Origin: Burhinus oedicnemus | Taxonomy: Eukaryota > Chordata > Aves > Charadriiformes > Burhinidae | Length of the DNA: 64,000 nt | Reading direction: 5' to 3' | Assembly: GCA_008921705.1 (NCBI GenBank) | Contig: VFFE01007034.1 | Location: forward strand, 815,250-879,249 | In this document: positions 28,264 to 47,600 of the stretch, one piece after another | Numbering within the stretch: position 1 is the stretch's first letter | How the letters are laid out: each line of letters begins with the position of its first letter | Notes under the pieces: model-generated | Told to the model about the DNA's origin: nothing | What the model saw: the letters and a program-made list of their open reading frames with translations, nothing else | The model's database searches: none | Made by a program: the position numbers and the translations under genes

Positions 28264-28980
28264 GGCTCACCCCCTCCCCTGGCTGCGATTCAGCCCGGCC
28301 GTGCCGGCTGCGGCCAGGCTCCTCCTCCGCGGCCCGGCGGCCGCTGCCGGGGTGGGAGGAGCGGAGCGGAGCGGCGCCGGGCGCGGGTCCCCGCCGGGGG
28401 AGGCGGGATGGCAGGGAGGGGAGGAGGGAGGGAGGGAGGTGCTGCCGCAGCCCCGCGGGCTCCGTCCCTTGCAAGGAGAGAAGAAGGGGAACGGGGGGGG
28501 GAAACAACAACAAACCCAAACACGGAGAGGAAAGGAAAAAAAGCCCTAAAAAGGCAATGTTGAGCGCTGAGGGACGGCCGGGCCTCTCCGCGCTGCCCGG
28601 CTGCCCGCCGGGGAACGGGGAAGGGCGCTGCCGGGCGCCCAGCCGCCCGCCCGGCCCCTGTGCTGGGGAGGGGGCGATTTCCAAGCCCGTGTGCGGGTCA
28701 GGGACGCGGCCAGAGAGACCCCAGCGCTCGGCTCGGGCTGCGCTCGCCGGCAAAAGCTACAGCGACGCCCCCGCCGCCCCCTCTGGCGCCGCCAGGGTTG
28801 GGCCGCGATCGCAGCTCCAGCCGGCAGCTCTGACCTCTTGCCATAAATGTGCTTCTGCATCCCTGGAGGGGGGGGGAATATTCTCGAACCAGGAAAAAAC
28901 CGCGGCATGTGCACGCGTGTTCGTGCGCAGCCAGCGAGGAGGCGGGAGCGCTGCAGTCAGCGTGATGCCACGGCGGCTCG
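27420..28980. promoter_or_regulatory. CpG island and likely KLHL42 promoter
   Basis: CG dinucleotides and GC-rich sequence are dense here and fall off sharply on both sides. The island covers KLHL42 exon 1 and about 700 bp upstream. It includes GC-box-like runs (CCGCCC near 28645 and 28770) and several long G runs. No TATA box is evident, as is usual for CpG-island promoters. No ATG occurs on the minus strand from 28264 to about 28840, so a 5' UTR of up to about 575 nt would carry no upstream start. The transcription start itself is not determined. Confidence 0.8.
28396..28439 (+). repeat. G-rich tract with G-quadruplex potential
   Basis: At least six runs of three or more G are separated by one to seven bases, the last part being GGGA/GGAG repeats. 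This satisfies the usual G-quadruplex pattern on the plus strand, the template strand for KLHL42, about 130-175 bp upstream of its ATG. Two nine-G runs at 28493-28501 and 28868-28876 add to the G-rich character. Confidence 0.65.
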
Positions 28981-29647
28981 ACACTGCGGCATCCGCTAAC
29001 GGAGACGACAAAAAGGACCACCTTGCACATCTGGGGCAGCAGTAGGATTTAGGAATGGTACATAATTCTGCTATGACCTTCCCGATTCCTCCGGCACATG
29101 TCCCTCCATGTCTCAGCTCTTGGTTTGGCGTGTAAAGATATATAAAGATATATAACCTGTTCTGCTACTGTATCCTGTCTATTTAAAGCAAGTTCCTGGA
29201 AATCTGTGTTATTCGTGAGAGTGATCTACATACCAGGGCCCTGACTTTGTTTGACATGCCCAAGGAAAGAGCAAATTAATAACTGAGCATCTGGGCATGG
29301 ATAAAGGGACTGTTTTGCTGTTTGCCTTGTTACATTCTTGAAACATAATGACAGTCCTTTTCATAAAAAAAAAAGAAAAAAGAAAAAAAACTGCTGAAAA
29401 AGATGAGGAAGTCTGCCATCCTGTGTATTCTTCTATGATGATGCTTAATATAAGGATGCTAAAAGTATATGTTATATTTTTTATCTTTATAAGGATATTT
29501 CTTTCACCCCGTGTATTGCAGGCCATGGAAAATCTTTCCCTTTAGCAGTAATGTAACTCATCTCCAGTTTCCAGACAAATCCCTATTTCTACTACTCAGA
29601 AGGGATCATTTCCCCCAACTATTAAAACTCTTCAGAGTGGTATTAGG

Positions 29648-29699
29648 CTGTTTCTTTTTTCTTCTTTCTTTTTCTTTTTTTTCCTTTTTTTTCTTTTTA
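29648..29699 (+). repeat. Pyrimidine-rich (T/C) tract
   Basis: About 50 bp of almost pure T with interspersed C, resembling degenerate (TTTC)n. Confidence 0.85.
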
Positions 29700-31274
29700 A
29701 GGATGACAGGGTTGTTTGCTTTTTAGCATTTCCTCTGTGAAATAATCCTCTCTCACTGTTTTGTTATCTACAGCTTCTTAACTCTCGGCCATACAGATGA
29801 CACATATGTCAGTCTCAGAGTTACAGGTGTTCTTTTCTGCTGACTTTTATAAAAGCATTTGTTGAGGTGGGGTAGATTTCTGTGCATTTTTGTTTTCTAC
29901 CTCACTTCAAAGCATTTTCATCTTCAAAAGCAAGATTGCTCTTGAAGGGCCCATTTCATTTTCTGCAATCCTTTTCTGTAGGATTTCAACCAGTTCCAAA
30001 GAGCTCTCTTCAGCAGCCTAGCTAGGTCACCATTACCTCTCGTTTTCTCTTTCCTACAAATGAGTTTTACTGTTTGCTAGTTTTACATTCATCTTTCATT
30101 CTCCCTCAATATTTAAAGACTTTTCAAATCCTACTTTCCTGTCTTCTGTTCTTGATGAAGCACTGCATCATTTGGGTTTGCAACATTCCTACACCTAGCT
30201 GAAGGTTGAGTCTGAGCACTGGCTGGATTTTTCTCTGCCTGAATTTCAGCCTTGAAAAGATCATCACGCACAACAAGTGTCTTACCACTTCAGTAGGAGT
30301 ACAACCCATAATTCCTTCTTGTACTTTAATTCCCACAGGCAGACATTTCAAGCAATTGTAATCATTCATACTTTAGAGGTAAACAGAGAGCTCGTGTTTG
30401 TCGTGGCCATTAAGCTCCTCTGTTGGAATACAGTATGATTGCCAACACGGTGGTATGATTGCCATGTTTAGACATCTGTTTTGGAGTCTCGTATGTTTGA
30501 TGAATTGGTAAGTTAGCTCCCAGCTGGTGAGTGATTTTTTCCATGTAGTCAGTTATGATAAGTTCTGTTCCCTCAAAGTGTTGACACCGCAGCCCGGGTA
30601 GATGGAATATTTCTTCTGTTGCCTATATGCCTGCACCTGCCACTCTGCCAAGGATTTCAAGTCCATCTTCCTCACAGTCCATGAGGTTTTTAATAAACTG
30701 GATCAGTTCTGTCATGTACTAATAAGTATTTTCTTCCTACCAGCAAACTTTGGGAGCACTGACTTCTAGAGCTTTCATCGGGAGCTGTCATACGCACAAG
30801 GGGTCAGTGGTACTCTTTGTTGAATGGCCACTTTTGCAAAAAGCCTAAATCTGTTTCCTTAAACAATTGTTTTTACTAGGCTGATTGTCAGCTATCTGTG
30901 CTTTATCCAGGCTTAGGACTGGGCAATTGCGTTAAGTCAGCGCATGCTGACAGGCTGGTTCCCTTGGTTTTTTACTATGCTAATCAGTCAGCCTGTATGG
31001 TGTGTTTATATAGTACTTACACTGCAAATGCACCAAGGCAAGAACTACCTTTTTGTTCCATATTTGTACAGATAGTTTCATCTGTCTCCCAGTCTACTGT
31101 TTTATGCTAAGATCAATAACACGTATTATTATTCTGGAATCAAAGAAAAGATCTTACTGTTTCACCAGCAATCATTTTGGTTGATCTTAAGAGTGCATGA
31201 AATGTGTTTTCCAGAGTTAAAAATGGAAGTCTAGTGCTAGAGCTACAAAGTCAAAATCTGTAGTTAAGAGCCAT

Positions 31275-31428
31275 AAAAGACTAACATTGGACACTTTTAA
31301 GATTCAGCTGGACAGGGTGCTGGGCCATCTTGTCTAGACTGTGCTTTTGCCAAGAAAGGTTGGACCAGATGATCCCTGAGGTCCTTTCCAACCTGGTATT
31401 CTGTGACTCCATGATTCTATGATTGTGA
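31275..31428 (+). mobile_element. CR1 LINE 3' end
   Basis: This stretch carries the CR1 tail signature: TTGGACACTTTTAAGATTCA, then GGACAGGGTGCTGGGCCATC, GGACCAGATGATCCCTGAGG and TCCTTTCCAACCTGG. It ends in the short repeat typical of CR1 tails (ATTCTGTGACTCCATGATTC and onward). It is a 5'-truncated, non-coding copy, as most avian CR1 insertions are. Confidence 0.92.
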
Positions 31429-32842
31429 TCTTTGAAACAAATATGAAAGACCACCTATCACTCTTTAAGAACATGCTGAAGCATGAAACAACATGAAAAC
31501 AAGTTTGCGTCATGGTAGATATTAAATGAGTGCATGATAAAAGAACATACCCTGAAGAACAAGACATTTACACAGAGAGGAAGACAAGAGTAACTATGCT
31601 CAGCTTTTCAATACCTAGCTTTTAGAGTTTGGCTTCTACAGCGAAATCTTCAAGCCTGTTTTAGATACTTCGGGTCTTTCTTTCTAGTGCCTGAGACAAA
31701 TTTGTCTCACGGAAAAGGATTCTCAAGTGCCAACAAACGGAGCAGAGAGGCATCCGAGAGTGTCAATAAGGGCTCTCTAGAGTTGAGATGGCCATTTCTG
31801 CTTGGGATTCACCGTCTAGACAGTTCTTCCTGTGCTTGGTGCCTGAACTATTTTCTTGTAGTTAATGCCTGAATTATTTCCAAGGCTGAAGAGAGATCAC
31901 TCTTTTCTTTTAGAAAGACTCGGAAATGGAAGAAGCTCTTTAATACAGCAGCTACATTGTAATAGACCATTCAACCATGATACAGAAAACCTAAGCTTCT
32001 GACCCTTTCTTTGCCTGGGCATACATTTCTAAAGTCCTCTGGCTTTTCTAGCTTAGCAAAAGCAAGGAACAGAGAGAGTCGGGAAGACCTACTGCTACAA
32101 AGACAGGAAAAGCAAAGCCAGAGAGACCTGGACAGAGGTAGCACTCTTTCTGTTTTGTGTGGAACTCGGCTCACGCTTCCCAACTGGCAAGAGATGTGCA
32201 CAGGGCTGGTGCAAGCCTGCTCTGTGCGCTGACTGAAGCCTGCTTAAATTTTAGATTCACTTCAAGTATTTAAGACTGCTTAGATTTACTTAGAAAACCA
32301 TGGCCACTTGTTTTTCCTCCCTGAACCACTCAACGGCTTTGTGTGGTAAGCTGAATGGGTCTCCAGACTGGTAAGGTCACAAGACACAGCAAAGGGGGGT
32401 AACAGAAGTACCAGTGGCTGAGAATCAGAATGGCAAATGCTTTTCTTGGCAGGAAACCTGGTTTCCATATACATGAAATACAGCCTGAATTTCTTTGTGG
32501 GTCTAACCCAAGATCACACAAAAAATCTGCAGCAGAGGAAAACCAAACCCTTAAGCACCAGTACAGTGCCTAAAGGAAGACTGCAGTGGCTTTGTGTTTG
32601 CTTTAGGCAAACCTTCTCTTGATTCAACAGAGAGACACTGGATAATACATGAGAACCAGAAAGTAACACCAACCTGATTGCTTTACGGAAAGGACCACAT
32701 AGAGGGCAGAAAACAAAGGAAAAATTGAATTCCTTTCAGCCTGATTAGTCTAAAATGTGAACTGCAACTGAATCAGGGGATATTTAAAATATACATGCTA
32801 TCTAATATAAAATATAAAGTGCCACATTCTTCCCTCTGAGAC

Positions 32843-32875
32843 GCCAGGGAACTGTACTGTACTGCCAGGGAACTG
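32843..32875 (+). repeat. 20-bp direct repeat
   Basis: GCCAGGGAACTGT occurs at 32843-32855 and 32863-32875, separated by ACTGTAC. It is a small local duplication in the KLHL42-MANSC4 spacer. Confidence 0.85.
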
Positions 32876-33183
32876 TGTATTGAGTAATAGTGGAATTACT
32901 CAAGAGAGGAATTAGTCTTTTGGAAATGATTCACCAACTGCTGCCATTGTTTAGTATTTTCCTTGTCACAGGATACAAAGTAAGCATCTGTGGAACATAG
33001 GAAATATCCTGCAGTATTTCAGCATTAAAAATATCAGTGTTCTAAAGGATCTTGGCATTTCTGAGAGGAACTGACTGGAGCATAATTTTATTTCAGCTGA
33101 AATCTCTATCATTTGTGAAGGATGAGCTGCTAAATAAAGGTAATTTCTTTTTTCAGATTTGCAGCCAAGCAAAGAACTTCTTA

Positions 33184-33252
33184 CCAAAAAACAAAAAGCA
33201 AACAACCCCCCCAAACAAAAAACAAAAAAAAAACCCAAAACCCAAACCCCTA
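33184..33252 (+). repeat. A/C-only low-complexity tract
   Basis: The tract is almost entirely A and C runs (A6, C7, A9, then CCCAAAACCCAAACCCC), consistent with a degraded simple repeat. Confidence 0.85.
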
Positions 33253-36200
33253 TTTCTAACAGCACTGGTTTAGACTTTATTCCCTATTATTTTCCATTCA
33301 TTTTTTTTGCTTTTGATGTACTATTTAATATTTATTCTTTGCAACAGATGTGTGTTGTAACACTACTGAAAAAATACTTGGATTTTTTTTTTTTTAATAC
33401 TGATTATTTATTATCAAATGCTTAACTTATCCCTGCTTTAGTCAGATTTAATGAGTGATCAATACTAAAGTGTGTGCTACTGAGCTCTCTCTGGGTAGCA
33501 GAAAGGCTGTTACTATAGTCTGTGTGCTAGTGGGCATTCTCTGTGGATCATGAGAAGAGTTTGGTCACCAGGCAGCAGAATGGAGGCACGAGCATATAAA
33601 TCGTTCCAATGGCATTCATCTGTTCAGTTCTTTACACCAAAGATCCAGTAAGGAATTTCCTTGAAACTCTCTCAGGTGAAATAAGGGACAAAACCTGCAT
33701 GGGGGTCAGGCTGCTGGCGTGCTCTGCCTGCTGCTGAACCTCCTGTTAGGGATGTTTGTTCTGCACAAACGCGTCCTGCATCCCCAGCCAGAATTTTCTT
33801 GTGTAGCTCTATCTAGATGAGAGTATACTGGGTGCTTTTAAAACAGCATGTATTTTCAAATCCTGGTGCAGACAGGCAGAGCTGAATTTTAGTACATAAT
33901 AACTACGTAAGATGAATGGTAACCCACATGGAAGACTTTCACTAAGTATCCAGCTGTATAAAATTCATCACAATATTGAAACTCCATCCCTTTTGCCTAG
34001 TTTCAAGTTCTGCCATAAATCAGCATTCATTCATTAGAGTGTTTGCTAAACATTGTGCCTTTTGTTATAAACCTTGGCTCAAGTTTATACGTATGCTAGT
34101 AGATTTATATTTGTATAAATCTAATCTGGTTAAGACTTCTGTTGCTCTTTGTTTGAACACACAGATTCCAGCCTTTGTGCAGAGGTTTTACCAGAAATAG
34201 TTTGAAGCCAAGCTCCGAGAGAATCTCAGGGCCTGGCAGTCCCTTTGAAACAAGGGTTTAAAAAATGGTTTGCACAAAGTCCCAAGAACAGAAACTGTAA
34301 TATTTCACCTCTTTTTACCATGTTGCTGGGATGGGGCTGAAACCAGAATCTTGGACCCAACTGTCCCAAACCTTGGAGAAGGTCAGATTCATTAAAAACC
34401 TGACATATTGCTCCAAACCAAAATCTGACCACTAATAGCTGTTTTTGACAAAACAGTTCTCTCAAAAAATGCTGTTTTGCTGGACTTAAGACACTTTGAA
34501 AGAATGTTTTGATTTCAAGGAAATTTTAAAGGAGAAAGTGAGCACAGTATTTCAGTAATCTCAAAAAGATTTGCTTCGATATTTTTTTCAAAGTACTTAC
34601 ATTTCATTATTTCATAATTGATTACATTAGTATTTTATAACTTTTAAACTATAACAGAGTTACAGTGACATATTCTGGCATTATCAAAATACTTAATTTA
34701 GGTAAAATTTTGACCTTAACACTGCTGTAATAAAGGGAAAACACATGTACATATCTAAGAAAAACGAGATAAGGATGATTTCAACACAGGCCTGCAATTC
34801 AATTTGTTCACGTGGAGCGCAACACAGGCACAGAGCTCCACTGACTTCAGCAGAGATTATTAGGGCTGACGTCGCCTGGATTATGCTGCACATTTGATTA
34901 AATAAGCTTACTGATGTTCAAAGGAGGACATAGGCAGGTTCATAACTTACATGGGAAACTGCAGGTGGCTTCTTCTCAGCTGGTACTTGTCATCTCTCAA
35001 TTGCTCTGTCAGAGATAATCTAAAACACAGATGATTTAAGATAACATGTTTGACTTCGAGTGCTTTACACAGTTAGCACTGGTCTCTTCCCACGCCTGAG
35101 ACAGGCTGGGTCCGTGCTAGCAGCAATCATTCGCTCCATGCTTCTCCATCATCATGGCAGCATCAGTGAGCGTTGCATTGCCACATCTGGGCCTCCGGGA
35201 GAATCTCTCCCTTCTCTCCTATAATCTGCTTGGGAAAGGGAAAACGCAGACAGGAGGCCCAACTGTCCCCTCTTGTCTTGTCTTCATTTACATGAGGGTT
35301 GTGTCCCTCTCTGATCATACTGGCTTCACCACCACTGACAGAGCAGAAGAAGGGAGAAACCACCAAAGACAGGCACTAGCCTTGCCTGGGACATTGCAAC
35401 TAATGCCACTGTCTCCCATAGCTGCTCAAAGAGCATAAACGCCTAAGCTTCAGCTTGACCCAGGACATTGACTGTCCTCCCTGCCTCAGGGCTGAGAAGG
35501 GACTTCAAGACATTCAGCAGAGAAGCACGGGACAAATAACAGTGTGAACACCAGACGACCCATGAACAAAGCCAATGTGCAGTGTAGTTTTTGACAGGCT
35601 GGTCTGACTACAGAATCAAAGTCTGGGCATTTTTAGTCCTTTTCGGGACTGCTTTCCTGTACTATGTAGATCTTCTTTCTGGTCTTTACATATTCTGAGT
35701 ACTAGAACCATATATTCCATGTAAGCTAAATACAGTTCCAAATATCAATATATAACTGTTACTTTATATGGAGCAGGTGTCTGCTTTTGTTTATATTTGG
35801 CAAAAAAAGAGTTAATGCCTGATGATGAATCCTTTGTGCTAGGAAGCTCCTGGATTGTGCCATTATCACTGCCAGCCCAGGTGGAAAACTTCAGGTACTG
35901 TTTCTGTTTATAACAAGAATCATTAAAAAGATCATTCTCTTCCTTCGTGGCAGGTACGTTTATATCTCTTTTACTGAAAGGTCTGCAAAGACATCCATGT
36001 TCTCACAGAAAACAGGCAAGTGCCTTTTTGTTTTCCAGGAAGAAATTTGAGAAGACCGATGAAAAGAATTACTAAATAACATAAAGTGCTGGTCTGATAC
36101 TGGCCAGAGACTCTTACTAACAGTAAAAGTCTCTTGATCCCTCCTTCCAGAGCACATGGAACAGTCGGTCACTGGTTTGCAGGTAAGACTCGGGTATTTC

Positions 36201-38931
36201 CTTCTTGCAAAATGTTTGTGATTTAAAACTTCAGCATTAAATATATATGCATTTCCCATAGAAAGGTCAAAGTGAAATTATGGGACGCTGGCACAAAACT
36301 CTGAAATTTAAGAGAAAGTTTTTAAAGGAAATTGCCTAAAGCAGCCATTTATTTAGTTATTTATTTCAATCACTTTATATTTCATTAAATTAAAAAAAAA
36401 AAGTTTCCCTGCAGCTATTGCTGCTTTTATAATTTATTCAGAAACAGAGAAGAGAGAAAGAATGACAAGTAATGAAAAGGGAAAAAGGCTGCTTGCTTGA
36501 AGCACACAGCAGAAAAACAGAATAAAAACATGAAGGTGCTGAGAAAGACTAGCAACATGTCCATTGACAAACAGTGGCAAACAAAAAAGATTTAAAATAT
36601 GCATTGAAAACATATAGATCTGTACAAAACATGACTGGTTACCCAGGCCCAATTTTGCAAATACATAATTAAACATTATGCACACTGAGTACTCACACTT
36701 ACTGTGTTTGATGACTACCTCAATGGAAGTAACAGGTACTTAAGAATTTGTTGACTTTATTCGAAACAGAAAAAGAGTTATTGAATGGTCTGAAAGACGC
36801 TTAGATGCTCAGGTGTGTTCACATCCAGTCTCACACTTTATCTTATTGCCTGGACAGAGCCCGACTGAAATTGAAAAAATCATATGGTATTTCAGGTCCA
36901 TGTAACTGAAGTAAGTCACAGGGCTGGTCCTTTATTTTTTTTTTTTTTCCTGGAAAGGAAGAAGTAAACATGTTTGTTATTTACACATACATTTTGCAAG
37001 GCATCAGATGTATAAAAACAGAGGAGCTGAGACACTGTAATCTTTATGTAACTACAAATACATATACTATTAAAGTTACCTATTCTATCTAATTTTTTGC
37101 TCATGCAAATAATCCTATTTATTACAATGGACTAAAGACATATTCAGCATTATCCAATATAAATACTTGTTTTGTATCCATTTAATCTTCTCGTTCCATG
37201 CTTCCCCAAGTTATTCAGAATCTTCTAGATTTCTGTTCTTGGAGATATGGGAAGAGTAGCAGTGAGGAAAGCAATCAGGAATCAACATTTTCACACGTAA
37301 GTCTTACAGAACAAAATAGATCCAAAATTCATACTAAATGCTGGAGGTAATGCCAAAATACAGGCATACCTTTGAAAATTCCGAGTGTGCCCCATATCAA
37401 GTGATGCCTTGGAGTATTTGGAAAGCTGAAACAAAAATTTTAGAAAAATACACCATCAATAGCACTTACAGCAATGGTAGATAAATGCCTGAAAACATCC
37501 CTGTGCACTCCACTGAATGCAAACTAACAGGTGTATTGAAACATATTTAAGGTTTTAAGTAGTGGTTTTCACACAGGGATGAAAATAAAAATAAAGTACA
37601 TCAAACTACCAGAACTATATAAAGCAACACAAGTACCAAGACCTGGTTTTCAGGACAGAGACGTAAAGAATTACGCACTTAGGCTCTTTCTTACAATTTA
37701 ATTCACATATTCCCCACAAGAGACATCCAATATGCAGACACTTATTTGGAATCCTAATTATAGCCAGTAGTTCCACTGAAAAAATAAATGCCTTGCTCTT
37801 GCTTTTGGATCAACAGGAGTTAACTTGCTCTGAGCTCTATTACCTTCTAAGGAACTCTGTAAGGAACAAAATGGTATACATGTCATCTCATTTACAAACT
37901 GGGGGCCTTGTTTTGCAAAACAAACACCAGCTATAATGGCTGTCACTGACCTTCATGTAGGACTGGGGAAACTCCTTGATTCTAATCCAGAGGGGAAAAA
38001 ATGCCATCTAAAATATTTTTATATATTCAACACACAATTTTTATTGCATACAACCATATTTCTACCTAATTCTCTCACCCTCATTGTACAGTCCATTGCA
38101 TTTAAATGAACTGACGTACTGTAACATTTTAAAGCCTTTCTGTATGAAAGGCATACAGAAGTGGGAATCAGGAATCACACTGGGTCCTTTTAAGAAACAA
38201 AACATTTGGCACTTGGCAGTTTCAGGTTTCAGACCAGGTGCTTGAAAAGTTGTCGGTCCATATGCCAACTATATTTTCTTTCTTGCACTTGCACAGGCCA
38301 TTTCCAAGCTTAAACATAAGCAGAAGAACCCATGCAGACTGTTCAATGTTCTTAAACTCATGGAAGATTAGGGGCAGGACTTTGATTACCTACCTAGTCC
38401 AGAGATGAATGTAGGTCAAAGCTTTCTCCAGTCATATTCATCTATTCCTAGATCTTTGCAAATAATATCATATTATTCTTGCAAGCAAAACAGAGTAGGG
38501 AAGAGGAACAAATTTCCACCTCTGGCTGGCAGACAGAATTAGATAATTCAGTTTGTTAGTAAAGAAGGAAACTGTATTTGCAGCCACCAGATAATTCAAA
38601 AAGTGTTATGAAACTAAACGGAGCTGTTTCTTCGGTGTTGAGTCTAACAGTGTGCCGGAACAAAGTGGCAGATCTACCTGCTCTCAAGTGACTGTACCGC
38701 ATACTTTCAGGGCTGAGGTGAAACAATATGCTGAGCTTACCATTATTCATCACATATTAAGGCTGTCTGCCTCGTTTGGTCTTAGAAGGACAAGATACAT
38801 AAACTTGGGACCACAGAAACAAGTTCTCTGAATGACTAAAAGCAACCTGTGCCTGTTGTCTCTCAAAAACTGTCTCCAAATACTGAGTTAGAGAACAACA
38901 TTAATAATTATTATAACCGTATGTAGCTCAT

Positions 38932-39060
38932 AAAATGGCTGCTTCCTTCCAGCAGCTGCCCAAATGGCATCATGGGAATTGTTTGGAAAAATATCCCCTG
39001 GCTCACGTCCCTGGCAGAATTGGCAGTATCCTCACCACTCAAGAGATTGTCTATTAAAAT
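38932..39060 (+). promoter_or_regulatory. Candidate MANSC4 promoter elements (YY1-like, ZNF143-like, TATA-like)
   Basis: AAAATGGCTGC at 38932-38942 fits the YY1 consensus. On the minus strand 38986-38967 contains ACAATTCCCATGATGC, close to the ZNF143/STAF motif. TATTAAAA at 39052-39059 resembles a TATA box about 90 bp before the ATG. All lie 90-220 bp upstream of the MANSC4 start codon. Motifs were matched by eye; use is inferred. Confidence 0.45.
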
Positions 39061-39149
39061 GCTGGTCCAAACTTTAGTGCATCCGTGGAGGAGAAAGCGT
39101 GCTGACTAAGCACTTGGAAAGTGCTGACTTCAATTATTACATTGACGAG

Positions 39150-45616
<6,467 letters not shown>

Positions 45617-47600
45617 AATACTGTCACCATCCTTGTTTAGGAACAAACAGCTTTTCAAAAATGAATTGTATATACTAGCTTATTTCTTTTACAGAATCAA
45701 AGATAATTTTTTTACTGATGGTTTCAGAATCTTTCGATTGTAATTAAATTCTTGACAGATGAAACACAATTCCTTTCTCTCTTTGGATAAGAAGTACAAA
45801 CTGACAGCTCCCACTGCATGCTTAGAGGTGTTAGAACGCATCTTGGTTCATAATCTGACCTAGACTAATGCCTAACAAACAGTATACACTTTCCCTAACT
45901 TAAGAAAGCAGGTTCACTGCAGCTGTATGTGTTCTTTCCCCTGACTTTGAACTAACCTCAGAAAATTAAGTATAAGTGCAATCAGTAAAACTGACTGAAG
46001 CTTTACAGTATCATAAAATCATTTAACTCTAATCACCCTTTAATTGTCTCAGATCTAGTTGTTTCTGTAAAAACTGTCCATTTTTTCTCCAAGTTCTAGA
46101 TTGCCCTTTTTCCCCCATTTATCCCTAATATTGAGACAAAACAATTTAACCAGTGCTCCTTACTTCTTCAAAGAAAAACACCAAAACCAACCCAAGTTCC
46201 CAAAACCACTGAATTACATTAACTCATACCCAAACATCTGATCATTCAATCTTTACGCTTTACCTTCCCCCCACTTCTCACTTCACTCTTCTGATGACAA
46301 TCACTTCAAATGTTTTTCAACCCCCTCTAGAAGCACCTTCAGAATTCAACTGCTTTTGTAAAATTACTTGCTCTGCAATGCATTGACAAATCCGTTCTGT
46401 TACTGGCTAATGTGGCTAATGTTTGTTCGCATCTTGCAATTAGCATCAGTATTGTCCACCTTGACTTGCTTTTTCTTGCCTACTCATATTTATGCTTTAC
46501 AACATTAGTTCTTTAAAACAGGAATAGTCATTTAACGTATGTTGCACAGGAACACACAGAATGTTTTGAAAGCACTAGAAGGTAGGTTTATAAGAAAAAA
46601 ATCCTTTTTTTGTCTCCTCATCCTGTATACTCTGTTCATAAAAGCGCTCCTCCTGAACATAACTCAAGCGACTAGATCAACAAGGCAGCAAGGTATTTCC
46701 TTGCCTTACCTTACTCAGGAAGTTTGCTTAGCAAAGCAAACATTTTCAACAGTAACCAGGATTGTTCTTCCTTGTTTAAACTTGTTGAAGTCTCAGAGTT
46801 TCTCACTTTCTTCACATGCTCTAAGAAGTTTCTATTTCCCAGACAAGTGTAAATGTTATAAAAGGAAACAATAAAAAATAAAACTGATTGTCACATGTCT
46901 ATGGGGCAGAAAATTATTTTAAAACTAGTAAGGTTCATGCGATGTTCAAAGACTACAGTGATGAGGTTGTAAGGCCACATGAATACCTAATTACAGTTGA
47001 GCAGGTTGGTTTCAGAGGAAAAGACCTCTCTAAAATTGTATTTTAACCCACATTGATCAGCACTGTAGCTTAGAAAACCGAAATTTAAAAACACCCTTGT
47101 TTATAGTATTTGATTGCTCTTGTATGCTAATTTATATGTAAAAGAAGAGAGACTGACACAGGATAAGAACAGTTTAAAGGAGCGGGGTTACTTAATCGGT
47201 TGAAATAACACAGAAGAAATTCCTTCTATTTTAACTAGAAAAATTAGAATTAGGTATGATTTGTTTTTAAGGGCAGTTCTATGCTTTATATAAAGTGATA
47301 CAAACTCTAGAGATGTACCCACTGCATCGTGTACTCTAAATTTAAACAAGCTGACTTTTATCATCAGATTGCACTTCTCTAATTCATCATGTGGCTGAAT
47401 CTAGCACATAGTTTAACTATCACTAAAAATTTCAACTAAGAATGATGAGACCCCAAGGGCTCTTCTGAGTTAGAGGAAGTTGACATGTATTCTCTTCCAG
47501 GTTTTTAACACCAAAAGGAAAGGAACTAAGAGAAAGGAATCAAGATACTCTGTATTGTATCAAAGGATGATTGCGGTGATATTGTAAATAAAGAACATAT
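45617..47600 (+). other. MANSC4: Probable MANSC4 3' UTR region with candidate poly(A) signals
   Basis: The plus strand has ATTAAA at 45743-45748, AATAAA at 46870-46875 and 46877-46882, and AATAAA at 47587-47592 followed by T-rich sequence. Any of these could end the transcript. The open frame at 46539-46874 lies in this stretch and resembles nothing I know. Confidence 0.35.

Larger units (their letters stand above)
28981..38931. other. Spacer between divergent KLHL42 and MANSC4
   Basis: AT-rich, mostly unique DNA. It contains a pyrimidine-rich tract (29648-29699), a CR1 tail (31.28-31.43 kb), a short tandem duplication (32843-32875), an A/C-rich simple stretch (33184-33252) and a T tract (about 36934-36948). 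I found no exon. Confidence 0.7.

Noticed and set aside
27805..28563. 252-codon open frame on the plus strand over KLHL42 exon 1
   Set aside because: It is antisense to a well-supported coding exon in a CpG island, where stop codons are rare. The predicted protein is low-complexity Gln/Leu/Pro/Gly with no family resemblance.
28115..28753. 212-codon minus-strand open frame overlapping the KLHL42 start
   Set aside because: It is out of frame with KLHL42, lacks an ATG at its start and is an Arg/Pro/Gly-rich product of GC-rich DNA.
28775..28795. CTCF-like site in the CpG island
   Set aside because: Only a partial match to the core; too weak to report as a site.
28557..29045. 162-codon plus-strand open frame upstream of KLHL42
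   Set aside because: CpG-island composition explains it. No splice structure or domain supports a divergent protein-coding gene.
34450..34480. Inverted repeat CAAAACAG...CTGTTTTG as a possible element terminus or hairpin
   Set aside because: Arms of only eight bases in AT-rich DNA are expected by chance.
39099..39149. Upstream in-frame extension of MANSC4 exon 1
   Set aside because: It begins with GTG, would put charged residues ahead of the signal peptide, and the ATG at 39150 is in a good context.
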